Positions 11,591 through 22,955 of a stretch of 64,000 nt of DNA are shown here, one piece after another; position 1 is the stretch's first letter; each line of letters opens with the position of its first letter. The position numbers were made by a program, and so were the translations under genes. Origin of the DNA: Orientallactaga sibirica (taxonomy: Eukaryota; Chordata; Mammalia; Rodentia; Dipodidae); contig JAEOAD010000030.1 of the NCBI GenBank assembly GCA_036365145.1, positions 10,006,001 through 10,070,000 on the forward strand. Direction: 5' to 3'. A model generated the notes under the pieces. That model was given only the letters and a program-made list of their open reading frames with translations, was not told the origin of the DNA and did no database searches.

Positions 11591-12227
11591 TCTAAAAGCT
11601 TCTTGTATCTGCATTGGCATTGCTTTCCCAATTTGGGGAAATTTTTCTTTTATGATTTTGTTGAAAACACCTCTAAGCCTCTGGATTGAAATTCTTCTAC
11701 TATACCCTGAATTCTTATGTTTGATCTTTTCATAGTGTCCTAGGCATCTTGAAATTCCCATTCATATTTTCATATTAGCTTGTCTTTCTCTTTATTGGAC
11801 TGTATTTGGTCTGCCACCTGGTCTTCTAGTTTAGATATTCTGTTCTCTCCTTTATCCATTCTACTGGTGAGACTTTCCACAGAGTTCTTTATTTGACTAA
11901 CTGTGTTCTTCAGAGCTAGAATTTCACCTAGTTTTTCTTCAGTATTTCTATTTCCTTGTTCATATCTTATTTTATTTTATTAAGCTGGTTTCCTGTGTTC
12001 TCTTTCAGGAGTTTGTTTTCTTCTTTAATTCCTTTGTTTTCTTCTTTGATTCCTTTCATTTCTTCTTTGATTTGTTTGAGTATAGATAAAACCTTTTTTG
12101 AACTCTTTGTCAGGAATTTCATCTAAAACAGTCTCAATGGTGATCATTTCTGATGTATTTATAAATTTTGGTGGGATTGTATTGTCTTGATTCTTTGTGT
12201 TTCTTGTATTATAATGTAGCAACTTTT

Positions 12228-12611
12228 TTAAATTTATTTTTATTTTTATTTTTATTTTTTTTAAATATATATATATATATTTATTTATATTATTCTGATT
12301 TTACAATAGTATTGGTTCCATTGTTCCTCCCCATCCTCCCACTTTAGGGGCCCTCATCAATGGGGAATGTTTATCATGCATTTGAGTTTCTGCAAGTGTT
12401 CTTAGATCTGTGCATAATCCAACTTTGATAACAATCTTTTTCAGGATATGAGTTTTGAGCCACATTGGGGTCATTTTAGTTCTGCTTCCTTGATGAGGTT
12501 CTTGTAGCCTCTGTGTCCTGGATATCTGGCTTAGTTGGAGTTGGATGTTCTCTGTGTTTATCTCCTTCAGCCTTTTTCTGGTGTTGTGATTTGAGCGCTG
12601 TATTCTTGCCC
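12228..12611 (-). mobile_element. L1 3'-UTR retroposon, copy D, inside L1-1
   Basis: A 384-bp fragment with its A/T-rich tail on the left (12228-12280), so it is on the minus strand. It is flanked by a perfect 16-bp direct repeat, TAATGTAGCAACTTTT, at 12212-12227 and 12612-12627. L1-4 near 51095 lacks it. The body matches 42948-43368: both include ACACCAGAAAAAGGCTGAAG and CATTCCCCATTGATGAGGG on the element strand. Confidence 0.93.
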
Positions 12612-12627
12612 TAATGTAGCAACTTTT

Positions 12628-13838
12628 GCATCCTGAATTTATTAGATGCTTGGGTTTCTATTTATCTGCAGTGTTCTTAGATGTGGCGATCTACCTTTAT
12701 ATGCTTTCAGGATATGAGTTTAAGGTGCTAAGTGTAGATCTTGTACCCCAATCCAACTGCAGAAGTTATTGTAGGTGCTGAGTTTGCATGCTAAGCAAGT
12801 ATTCTGGTGAACTGGGTGGAACAATTACTGGCAAATTCTAAACTCCAAGTGATCAATATACACATTCAATAAAAACCAGCACAGAGTATGTAAGTGTGGG
12901 GATTAAAACCAACAGATAGTCTCATAAAGCCTAAATCCCTAAGGGTGGGTGTTGCTGTATATCCTTAATCCTGTCAGCTGGGAGGTAGAGAATTCTGTTT
13001 TGAATTGGGTTTCAGTTCAGTCTGTATCTGAATCAGACCCTGCCCCCAATAATGACAGAAGAAAAAGACAAAGGCCCTATAAATCTGAAACCATCAAAGG
13101 CAACAATATTCAACCCCCAAATACAGCTTAATTGAAAATGGTAAAGCCAACTAAAAATATGTAACCCATAACCTGTCCTGACACTGAAAAAGAGATTAGC
13201 ACTTCCAATGCAGGCCTATGTACCTGTTTTTATTTTTTTTTTTTCAGCCATCCTTGTTACCTTTGGTGTGGCTTCCAATCTCACCAATGCTGAGTTCCCA
13301 CCTCATTCCCTTCATGTTGTGCTGTCGAACTGGAGTTCTATTCAGCTGTGCTGGATGTGCTGCAATGGGCTGAATGCCAGAGGTTCACAGTTGTGATGGG
13401 TGGGGGAAGGGAGAGTGTAAGAAGCCTGGAGTTGCTCACGCAGTCCCACCTGTATCTCTTTCAGTAGCTCCTTTGTTGATCTCAGCTGTCGTTCCTTCAC
13501 GTTGCTTGACTTTGCAACTCCTTGCAAAAACTGATGAGGTTGGAAAATCTCCTTGTTTGGTTTCTGCTGCTGCTGCTCAGCACTGGTGTTGGTACCTGGC
13601 ATGCAGTGCAGGGCACATAGAGGGTGTGGCTCAGGAGCTGCAAGTGCCTCAGTAGGATTCTGGCCATTTTCCTCCTTTCTGACAGATCTTGGTCTGTCCT
13701 GCTTCTCTGCTGTGTCTAAGAATAACCTATACTCCTTCACTTTTCAGAAGAAGAGTGTATTTTGCTGTGGTTTTGCTTTAATCCCTCCCTAGGCTGGTTG
13801 GCATGGCTCCTATGCCACCATCTTACCCAGAAGTTGAG
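12628..13838 (-). promoter_or_regulatory. L1-1 5' untranslated region
   Basis: Upstream of ORF1 on the minus strand. L1 5' UTRs normally carry an internal RNA polymerase II promoter (established); no individual site can be assigned here. Homologous to the 5' regions of L1-3 and L1-4. An antisense B1-like block lies at about 12940-13050. A 132-codon open frame (13342-13740) has no ATG at its start and its comparison with L1-4 shows mostly amino-acid-changing differences. Confidence 0.7.
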
Positions 13839-13841
13839 ATT

Positions 13842-14545
13842 TTTTTAAGTAGAAACTTTATATGTATACATAATGTGTTGGTATCATTTCCTTTCTCCCT
13901 ATCCTCACTCTACTGAAGGCCCTCCATAGTGGGATTGCTGGTATTCATCATGGCCTTGTGGGTTATGAGTTGTGAAAGCAGAAGTCACTGTGGGGATGCA
14001 ATGTCTCCATGTATTCCCTCCCACCCTGTGGCTCTTAAATTCTTTCTGCCCCCTCTTCAGCAAAATTCTCTGAGACATGGTGGGTGTGTTTTAAGTCTAC
14101 TTTAGTGTTTCGCCTTTAGTAGCATTTGGATTTCTGCTTTGGTACATTTGAGTCTACTCAGTGCCTGTCTCCATCACTCTGGTGCAGGTTGTCAGGCTTA
14201 CCATGGAAGCAGCACTCTTGCTCATTTCACCAATTCCTCTGTGGTTTCACATTGGCCCTAGCTGTTATGCTAGGGGTTGTTCATTTCATGTCAGGGAGTC
14301 AGCTATCTATTGTTGTCTTGTTGATAGATTTGGATTGTCCTTGGTTCTCATTGCTTAATGAAAAAGAAAAACAGGTTCTCCAATGGAAAGTGAGATCAGA
14401 ATAGGTTAAAGGGGATAAGCATTGTTATTTTAGAGAGATTTTGATAGGTGTAGCCTCACTTTTGGCCAAGAGACTAGTGGGAATGTCTCATTGAAGTCCA
14501 TAGTCTTGGTCTCCACAGAATTCTGACTTGGTTCCCACTTCCAGC
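13842..14545 (-). mobile_element. L1 3'-UTR retroposon, copy C, 3' part
   Basis: A more diverged member of the group at 3637-4676. The tail lies at 13842-13880, directly beside the 5' end of L1-1. The body has 'GCTCATTTCACCAATTCC', 'TTCTCCAATGGAAAGTGAGA' and 'TTATTTTAGAGAGATTTTGA' in the same order as copies A and B. It is split by the LTR at 14546-15168 and resumes at 15169. Confidence 0.75.
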
Positions 14546-15168
14546 TGGGGGTGGTGGTGGTTAGAGTTACAGTGACTGGACTCCTGAAGGTAAAAAGGTC
14601 AGGAAAGTTTGTACTTGTCAGAAATCCAAGATCATCTGATTTCTGATCTTTTGCCAAGTTTCCTAGAGACCAGTTTTTCCACAAACAAACATTGTGGTTG
14701 GTCAAGTTCAGCCCCAGAACTCAGTGCCAGAGTTAATCTCTTTCTGAGACAGCCCCTAGCCCTAACCAACCAGCTGGCCCTCTGGTTCACCTGGGTCAAA
14801 AGAGAGCCCAACACCCTAAAGTTAAATACCTTTGCAAGGGGAAGGCAGGCTCTCTGATCACTTGGGAACTTCCAGCTGTGGGTAAGTTTTTCTCTCCACT
14901 GGGCCTGGGCTGGCTCGTCCCAGGCCCAGCTGGAAGGGCCCCCTAACCCTTAGTCTTCACATGGATTCTTTATCCCCTCCAGCTCCTCACATGGCAGCAG
15001 CTCCTTGAATTTTCTTTTCTCTTTTCTTTCCATGCTTTTTTCCCCAAGCCCTTCATGTGGGATCTCTAGTCACATGGATGCTTTCCTTGGCTCTACTTCC
15101 CTCAATAAATATAATAATTTAATAATTATCCTTTTCAGACTTTCCTGGATGCTTAGCACCCCATTACA
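14546..15168 (+). repeat. Solo LTR (623 bp) inside L1 3'-UTR copy C, 4-bp duplication
   Basis: Begins TGGGGGTGGTGGTGG and ends CCCCATTACA, with AATAAA at 15104-15109. It is flanked by CAGC at 14542-14545 and 15169-15172. Removing it plus one CAGC restores the order seen in copies A and B (CCAGCTATCC...). A 4-bp duplication suggests a class I (gammaretrovirus-like) ERV. Orientation is inferred from the AATAAA near the right end. Confidence 0.8.
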
Positions 15169-15250
15169 CAGCTATCCGTTCCTTTCCACTGCGTGGATCT
15201 TTTAGCCAATCAGACAGCAATTGGTTACCCACCTAGGCTGTGTGCCATTA
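15169..15250 (-). mobile_element. L1 3'-UTR retroposon, copy C, 5' part
   Basis: Continues copy C after the LTR: GGATCTTTTAGCCAATC and GGTTACCCACCTAGGCTGTG match copies A and B. Homology fades at about 15250, so this copy is shorter than A and B. Confidence 0.7.
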
Positions 15251-15254
15251 TTGA

Positions 15255-15485
15255 AGGATTTCAGTCCATCATTGTGGGAAGGCATGGGGAAGTTTATGGA
15301 GGAGGGAGCCTACAGATGACCCTCCTATATCATAATAGCAAACAGAAAACAGGTCAGGGCTAGAACTAGGGATGGATATAACCTTCTAATGCCCACCTGT
15401 TGTGACATAATTCCACCGTTCTCCCAAAGGCTCTTCAAAGGGCCACCAGTTTGGGATTAAGCATTCAAAACATGAGCCCATAGAA
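15255..15485 (-). repeat. MaLR-type LTR fragment
   Basis: Segments such as GTGGGAAGGCATGGGG and GGGATTAAGCATTCAAAACATGAGCCCAT follow the order of rodent MaLR LTRs on the minus strand. Truncated on both sides. Confidence 0.55.
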
Positions 15486-15956
15486 GAGCATTCCAAATTT
15501 AGTCAGTTTCATCTATGCAGGAAAGAGTGTGGAGGAGCAGACAGAGGTGCAAGCACAATTTCTTGTGCACCCACAGGAGCTATAGGTTTTCCTTAGTAGT
15601 ATAACACTAATCAGGTAAGCCTCAACCAATATCTGCTGAGCCAATAATGTAGTAGTACACAACAAAATTTCCACACACAGTTCCATAGAGGTGAGAGCTC
15701 CAAGAGAAGGAGAACCTTCTCCCAAACCAGGCACAAGATTCAGTGTGCTCCCAGGTGATCCTTCTGAAAACTGCCATACTGCAGGTACTCCTTACTCATG
15801 GGACAAGTGTCTCAAGAATCAGTGAAACAGACCCACATTTCACTTAAGCCTCCATTGCCTTGCATGTCTTGCTTCTAGTTAATGAGAGACCAGAAGAATT
15901 AACCAATTTAGCTCAGGAAATCAAAACCACTGTTTGTTACCTAGAAGCCAGCATGC
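15486..15956. other. Unassigned intergenic DNA
   Basis: No family, RNA gene or domain recognised. The 73-codon minus-strand frame at 15513-15734 has no recognisable similarity. Confidence 0.4.
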
Positions 15957-16305
15957 ATCAGTTACCTTCTCATTGCTAGGGCAAAACACCAGACCAGAAG
16001 CACATTATAGAAGAAAAGTGTTTATTTCTAGCTTACATTTACAAGGAAAAGTTTCATTATGAAGAAAAAATCATAGCAGGTACAAACAGCCAGATGTTAC
16101 ATAATCACATTAGCAGGAAGTACAGACGGTGAGCTAAGTGTGATAAGTAGGGCTGGGCAATAATACCCCAAGGCTTGTCCCCAGGAAGACACCAACTCTA
16201 GCAAGACTCCACTTCCCAAGGCTATATCAGCTGGAGGTTAAATATGAGGCTTAATCACAAACACATGAGGCTATGGGGGACATTTTACATTCAAACTACC
16301 ACACA
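15957..16305 (-). repeat. MaLR-type LTR
   Basis: Left side GTTACCTTCTCATTGCTAGGG, then GTGTTTATTTCTAGCTTACA. Right side CACAAACACATGAGGCTATGGGGGACATTT and ACATTCAAACTACCACA, the complement of a TGTGGTAGTTTGAATGT-type LTR start. About 350 bp, diverged. Confidence 0.75.
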
Positions 16306-16484
16306 GCACAAGGATCATTCCCTCCACACTGTGCTGCCAAAACTCTCATACACAATTGTCTAAAGTTTTGCTTTATAATCCTCAATTAGCTCATTGGCAG
16401 AGTCATTCAAATTCAGTTGGGCTCCTTCCTCTCCATTCAAAAATAAGCACAGAAATGACCACGAAAGTCTAGTTTTGTTTTGTT

Positions 16485-16836
16485 TTTAATTTACATTAAA
16501 ATTTTAATTGATGCACAAAACATAAAAATATGGGTACATTAGTGAGACAACAGATGGTGTTTTCATACATTTGAATTTAATATAATTGAAAAATTGTAAT
16601 AATGTTTCAATGAGATTCAACTCATCTATTGAAATTCTAGTTGTCTGAATAGCACAGACCTGGGAACTCCCAATCCTCCTCCACCACTGATGGACATCCA
16701 GTTGTCCTGAGGTCTAGGGATATAGATTAGTAACAAAGCTCTTGCCTACCATTAGAAAGGTCCTGCATTTAGTGAAAAACTAAAACTCAAACAACAAAAA
16801 AGCCCCTCGTAAAGCCCTGAAGATTTACTGACTGAT

Positions 16837-16869
<33 letters not shown>

Positions 16870-18241
16870 TGTACATGCATGTGCACATGTGCAAGTATGT
16901 GCTATTGGCATGTGTGTGGAGGCCAGAGAACAACTTTTGGGTGGGACCTTGTCTTCCACTTCCTTTGAGGCAGGGGTTCTACCTCTCTTCTTCTTCCTGT
17001 TGTTTTTGTTAACTGCTATGACACCACTTTTTCTTGAGATAAGGTCTCTCCCTGGTCTGTAGCTCACCCATTAGACAAGACTGACTGGCCAGCAAGCCCC
17101 AGGAATCCCCCTGTCTCCACCTCCCTCACATTGGGATTATAGTTGTGGGCTACAACATCTAGCATTTTAGGTGGGTACTGGGGATTGAACTTAGGTGTCC
17201 ATGCTTGCACATTGCACTTTATCAACTGATTTATCCAGCCCTTCTGCCATTTGTTTTCTTGGTGATACCCATTCTGAATGGTGTGAAATGGAATCTTAAA
17301 GTAATTTCAAATCATACCTCCCTTCTTTTGAGGATCATATATTCAGTTCATTAGCCCATTTAGTGATGGAATGATTTGGAGTGATTAATTTTTACAGTTC
17401 TTTATATATTTTAGATATAGTGCCCTTTCTGATGTATAGCTGGTGCCTTTCTGTAAACTGTCACTTCATTTTGCTGATAGTTTCTTTTGATGTTTAGAAA
17501 CATTAATTTCATGTACTACCATTTGTTAATTCTTGGGATTATTCCCTGAACTATAAGTAGAGTGCTTCTCAGAAATTTGTTGCCTATGCCTACAACTTGA
17601 AATGTTTTGCCTATGTTTTCCTCTACCAGTTTCAGAATTTCTGGTCTTACATTAATCTTTGGCCCACTTTAAATCATTTTGGTACAGATCAAGAAATAGG
17701 AAATCTTGTTTAATTCTTCTACATTTTGTATCCAGGTTTCCCTGTACCTGTGGAAGAGGCTGGCTTACTTTTCAATGTATGCTTGCGAAACCTTTGTCAA
17801 AAATTAGGTGGCTTGTGGGGGGTTTGTTTCTGGGTCCTTTATTCTTTTCCATTGGTCTGCATGTCTGTTTTGTGCCATTACTACAAAGCTTTTGTGACTA
17901 TATCTCTGTATAATTGGAGATGAGATATTTTGATTCCTCTAGCATTGTTCTTTCTGCTTAGGATGGCTTTGACTATTCAAGGTCTTTGTGTTTCCATATG
18001 AATGTTAGGATTAGTTTTTCAGTTATGTGAAGAATGTCATCAGAATTTTATTATTGTGGATTGTATTGAATCTGTAGGTCACTTTGGGCAAATAACCATT
18101 TGTGATGGCTTGAATGTAAAATATCCCACATAGCCTCAAGTATGGATCTCATTGGAGTCCATTGAAAGGATTCTCTTTTCAACTCTACTTTTATTCATTT
18201 GATTCTTTTTGTTATTTCTTTTGATTAGTTTGGCTAGAGGT
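16485..18241 (-). mobile_element. Ancient L1, minus strand, left part
   Basis: 16485-16640 resembles the 3' UTR of old mammalian L1s (TTGATGCACAAAACATAAAAATATGGGTACA type). 17250-18110 is the C-terminal half of ORF2 (e.g. CATTCTGAATGGTGTGAAATGG and TCCATTGGTCTGCATGTCTG). 18195-18241 is the region before the RT domain (TTTTGATTAGTTTGGCTAGAGG). It is interrupted by a B4 at 16842-17247, by an unassigned 75-bp stretch at 18111-18190 and, at 18242, by an LTR. Much more diverged than L1-1 to L1-4. Confidence 0.75.
16842..17247 (-). repeat. B4-type SINE with (TG)n, inside ancient L1
   Basis: (TG)n at 16839-16868 is followed by GTGTGGAGGCCAGAGAACAAC, a B1-like middle (TTGAGATAAGGTCTCTCCC, TTGGGATTATAGTTGTGGGC) and the head complement TTTATCCAGCCC. 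Long for a B4 because of extra sequence near 16980-17030. Confidence 0.75.
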
Positions 18242-18627
18242 TGTCAGGAAAATGGGAAAGAAATGAGAGGAAAGACTTGGCTCAACAGCAGAGACAGGCT
18301 TTATTCGGGGGAAATCCTGAGAAGGGCTTTAACCAGGCAAAGAAGCAACTTCCCATATAGACTGTGGCATACTTACAGTGGTGGGGGTCATTGAAATTTC
18401 TTGGTTACTGAGCAGTCCACCTTGCCTCAGGGCTTGGGTCACTTCTGGGAAATGACAATCTGACAGGTGGTTTGGGCCATTTCAGGAAAGTGATAATGGG
18501 GATGGGTGGTGTGGGTCATTCCAGAAGTGTGATAATTAGGAGGGATGGTTAGGTCACTCTTGGGAAACAGAGGGTTACAATAAAATGGTAGCCAGACCCC
18601 AAAGATGGAGTCATTCTGGTTCTAACA
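18242..18627 (-). repeat. Solo LTR, class I ERV-like (386 bp)
   Basis: On the minus strand it starts TGTTAGAACCAGAATGACTC and ends TTCCTGACA, with AATAAA (complement at 18301-18306) in the expected place near the 3' end. Flanks are AGGT (18238-18241) and GGGT (18628-18631), a 4-bp duplication with one change. Removing the LTR restores the old-L1 order GGCTAGAGGT-TTGTCAATCTT. Non-coding. Confidence 0.88.
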
Positions 18628-18631
18628 GGGT

Positions 18632-18765
18632 TGTCAATCTTATTTAACTTATCAAAGAACCACCTCTTTGATTGATTTTTGTATTGTTCTTTTTTTTCTC
18701 AATTTCATTAATTTTTGCATTAATTTTTATATTTTCTTGCCATTTTACTGCATGTGGATTTGGCT
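18632..18765 (-). mobile_element. Ancient L1, minus strand, right part
   Basis: Continues 16485-18241 after the solo LTR: TTATCAAAGAACCACCTCTTTGATTGATTTTTG and CATTAATTTTTGC are the complement of the segment before the RT domain. It ends where L1-2 begins. Confidence 0.75.
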
Positions 18766-18779
18766 TCAGTTCACAACTA

Positions 18780-20120
18780 AACAATTTAATGCTTTTAAGG
18801 CCTTGGAAAGAGAAGAACAAGGAAAAGCAAAAATCAGTAGATGGGAAGAAATAATAAAGGTTAGGGCAGAAGTTAACGAAATGGAAACCAAATACACATT
18901 CAAAAAAATCAATGAAACAAAGAGTTGGTTCTTTGAAAGGATGAACAAGATTGATAAACCCTTAGCAAATCTGACCAAAAGAAAGAGAGAAGAGACAAAA
19001 ATTGATGAAATTAGAGATGAAAAAGGCAACATCACAACAGATACCAAAGAAGTTCAGAAAATCATATAGACATACTTTAAGAATATATATGCCTCTAAGT
19101 TTGAAAACCTGAAAGAAATGGATGATTTCCTTCATTCATATGACCTACCAAATTTAAATCAAGATGAGATAAACCATTTAAATAGACCCATAACAACTAC
19201 AGAGATCCAAGCAGTTATAAAATGTCTCCCAACTAAAAAAAGCCCAGGCCCAGATGGATTCACTGCTGAATTTTACCAGACATTCCTGGAAGAACTAACA
19301 CCAATGCTTGTCAAACTTTTCCATAAAATAGAAAAGGAAGGAATTCTACCGAAATCCTTCTATGAAGCCAGCATCACCCTGATACCCAAACCGGACAAAG
19401 ACAGATCAAAAAAAGAAAATTACAGACCAATCTCCCTCATGAACATAGATGCAAAAATTCTCAACAAAATACTGGTAAACAGAATACAAGAACATGTCAG
19501 AAAGATTATTCACCCCAACCAAGTAGGATTTATCCCAGAGATGCAGGGATGGTTCAACATATGCAAATCCATAAATGTAATACACTATATAAATGGTCTG
19601 AAGAACAAAAATCACATGGTCATCTCAATAGATGCAGAAAAGGTATTTGACAAAATCTAACACCCCATCATGGTAAGAGTCCTACAGAAACTGGGACTAG
19701 AAGGAACATATCTCAACATAATAAAAGCTATTTATGACAAACCTACAGCCAAAATAATACTAAATGGGGAAAAACTTGAAGCTTTTCCTCTAAATTCAGG
19801 AACAAGACAAGGGTGTCCACTGTCCTCACTTTTACTTAATGAAGTACTGGAGGTCTTAGCTATAGCAGTAAGGCAAGAGACACACATAATAGCGACACAA
19901 ATCGGAAGGGAAGAGATCAAATTACCATTATTTGCAGATGATATGATTCTATACATAACAGACCCTAAAGACTCTACCAGCAAACTGTTGGAGCTGACAA
20001 ACACTTTTAGCAATGTAGCAAGATACAAAATAAGCACACAGAAATCAGTAGTTTTTCTATACACTAACAACAAACGTGCAGAGGATGAAATCAGGTAATC
20101 TCTCCCATTCACAATTGCCT

Positions 20121-20154
<34 letters not shown>

Positions 20155-21658
20155 ACCTTGGAATAAACTTAACCAAGGAAGCGAAGGATCTCTAAAATGA
20201 GAACTTTAAAAAACTCAGGCTAGAAATTGCAGAATACATAAGGAAATGGAAAGACAATCCATGCGCCTAGATTGGAAGAATCAATATTGTGAAAATGTCA
20301 ATCTTACCAAAAACAATCTACACATTTAATGCGATCCCCATTAAAATCCCAATAGCATTCTTCACAGAAATAGAAAAAACAATACTAAAATTCATATGGA
20401 AACACAAAAAAACTCGAATAGCCAAAACAATTTTGCACAACAAAAATCAGGCTGATTTTAAGTTACATTACAAAGCCATAATAACAAAAATAGCATTGTA
20501 CTGGCACAAGGACAGATAGGTAGATCAATGGAACAGAATAGAAGAGCCAAATATTAGTGCAGGCAGCTACAGCCACCAGATTTTTGACAAAAATGTCAAA
20601 AATATTCATTGAAGAAAAGATAGCCTCTTTAACAAGTGGTGCTGGGAAAACTGGATATCTATATGTAAAAGGATAAAAATAGATCCTTGTCTCTCTCCAT
20701 GCACAAGAGCCAAGTCCAAATGGATCAGGGACCTTAATATCAGACCTAAAACTCTGAAACTTCTAGAGGAAAAGGTAGGGGAAACCTTTCAACATATTGG
20801 CATAGGCAATGACTTTCTGAATATAACCCCAATTGCTCAGGGAATAAAACCACTAATCAACCACTGGGACCTCACGAAATTACAAAGCTTTTGTACAGCA
20901 AAGGACACTGTGAATAGAACAAAGAGACAACCTACAGAATGGGAGAAAATCTTTGCCAGCTATACATCTGACAGAGGATTAATATCCAGAATATACAAAG
21001 AACTCAAAAAACAGAATCATAAGAAATTAAACAATCCAGTTAAAAAATGGGCTATGGAACTAAATAGAGAATTCTCAGAAGATGAAATACAGATGGCATA
21101 TAAACATCTGAAAAAGTGTTCCATATCCTTAGCCATCAGGGAAGTGCAAATTAAAACCATTTTGAGATTCCATTTCACTCTTGTCAGAATGGCTACCATC
21201 AAGAAAACAAATGACAATAAGTGTTAGTGTGGATGCGGAAAAAGAGGAACACTTCTACACTGTTGGTGGGAAAGTAATCTGGTCTAGCCATTGTGGAAAT
21301 CAGTCTGGAGGTTCTTGAGACAGCTAAAAATAGACTTATCATATGATCCAGCTATAGCACTCCTAAGCATATATCTGGAGGACTCTTCTCACTACCTTAG
21401 AGATACTTGCACAACCATGTTTATTGCTGCTCTATTCACAATAGCAAGAAATGGAACCAGCCTAGATGTCCCTCCACAGATGAATGGGTATTAAAGATGT
21501 GGTACATTTACACAATGGAGTTCTATTCAGTGGGAAAGACAAATGAAATTATGAAATTTGCAGGGAAATTGATGGATCTGGAAAGGATTATACTAAGTGA
21601 GGTAACCCAGGCTCAGAAAGCCAAACGTCACATGTTCTCTCTCATATGTGGATCCTAG
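18780..21658 (+). pseudogene. L1-2 ORF2, reverse transcriptase and C-terminus, broken
   Basis: The best preserved RT in the window. 18780-19069 covers the linker ([16 protein letters not shown]), ending at TAG 19067-19069. 19118-19660 covers RT fingers and palm, with [14 protein letters not shown] and [19 protein letters not shown]. The stop at 19658-19660 is TAA where L1-1 and L1-3 relatives have CAA, a single C-to-T nonsense change. The frame resumes at 19670-20098 with TRQGCPLS and an intact FADD catalytic motif. A poly-A run at 20120-20152 sits where relatives have only a short run. The frame ends at TAG 21656-21658. It needs several repairs to be read, so it is a pseudogene. Confidence 0.9.
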
Positions 21659-22955
21659 CTACAAATGTATAACTTACATGTGAACTGGAACCAAAATTAG
21701 GTACCAGAAACCAGTAAGCTGGTGAAAGGCTATAAGGGAGGCAGGAGAGGGAAGGATTTAAGTGTATGGTAATGCACATATGTAAGTAAAAGAACAGATT
21801 ACAGGAAGGGGAATGGCCTAAACAAGGCCATGGGAAAATAATGCATAAAAGAAGGGCAGGGGGAGGGTCAATCAAAATTCAAGATAGTCTGAATAATACT
21901 TATGTAAACCTACTTTTTTGAATAATGGCACATCCAGAAGCTGTAGACTGTTACTAGAAAATCTTCAGTGCCTGGGATGGGATACCTTCCAGTGAGTTGT
22001 TGGCCAAGGAGGTCCCGGTAGCCTCCAAAACATTAAAGGCTATTGCCAAAGCCCTTGGTTGCCCTTGAGAAACAGATAGTAAGACCCTATTGCTGAAGAC
22101 ATCTCTTGCCTGAGAGGCAAGGTCACTGAGAAAGCAAGCTGGTGCTGAGCAGAAAACCTTCTCCCTGTAGACCACCCAACTGAAAGCTGGAAAAAGCTGC
22201 AGTGCATGCAGCCCTATGGGAGACAGAAGTCATCAGCAGTGAAAACACTGGACACTGAATATTGAACTTTGGCCATATAGGCCCAATGTCTGAACAGGTG
22301 CAATAGTGGCATGTCTACTCTTGGGGTAGCCAACTGCTCCATAACTGGACTGAAGGCCCTCTCTATGGGAGGGAATACATGCCTGGTACTGAAGAACCTA
22401 ATCAAAAGTCTATGGCAGGGGAGGTCATGAGCCTTAGGGGTATAAAGCCTGCTCTTGTCTGGTTAAATGCATATATTATTCCACCAAGCTGACCTGAAAG
22501 CACTACGCTTAATGTTCATATTTACATATTAATGCTATTCTCACTTCTGGTTAGAGAAGCTTCTCTTTTCAGATGGTGATGACCACTGGGATGACCCAAA
22601 TGCAACATAGTGCTGAGAAGAAGGGATGGAGGAGTGTCCAGCACTGAAACACCTCTGTCACACCGTCCAAGGCTCAGGGACCATTATGGAAAAGGGGGCG
22701 GATAGAATGGAAGAGCCAAAGGAAGGGTATGACTTCTTACAATGCAACTGTCCAGACAGAAATTGGCCACGATATCCATGACCTCGCAGTGCCTAGCAAT
22801 ACCTTCACAAGACCCTCATAATTGAAGAAAAAAGTTAAAAGAGAGACTGATGGGGAGAGGGAGGGGATACGATGGAGATTGGAGTTCTAAAGTGGAATGG
22901 GGGGAGGGGAGGGAAATATCAGGTGGTTTTTTTGTATGTAAGTATAGAAGTTGTC

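Larger units (their letters stand above)
10580..12222 (-). pseudogene. L1-1 ORF1 (RNA-binding protein), broken
   Basis: The N-terminal frame of 65 codons is open at 12025-12222 and matches the start of the same region in L1-3. It should encode the N-terminus and coiled coil, with the RRM and C-terminal domains downstream. The RRM part (FNKIIKEKFPQIGK) is visible at about 11640-11700. The frame is interrupted by the SINE at 11363-11590 and by small indels. Its 3' limit near 10580 is inferred from L1-3. Confidence 0.75.
7105..13838 (-). mobile_element. L1-1: LINE-1, 5' end present, 3' end missing
   Basis: Minus-strand L1 running from its 5' end near 13838 (GGTAAGATGGTGGCATAGGA on the minus strand) to about 7105, where homology with L1-2 stops inside the C-terminal part of ORF2. 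The end of ORF2 and the whole 3' UTR and A tail are absent, so the 3' side was lost after insertion or by an unusual event. Three later insertions lie inside it: an LTR (10604-11095), a SINE (11363-11590) and an L1 3'-UTR fragment (12228-12611). L1-4 provides the uninterrupted sequence for comparison. It cannot move. Confidence 0.93.

Noticed and set aside
13342..13740. 132-codon open frame in the L1-1 5' UTR with a counterpart in L1-4 (52006-52230)
   Set aside because: It lacks an ATG at the start (the first codon is GTG, after an in-frame stop). Differences between the two copies change the amino acid in most cases, and the L1-3 copy has a stop in the same region. Homology comes from the L1 DNA, not from selection on protein.
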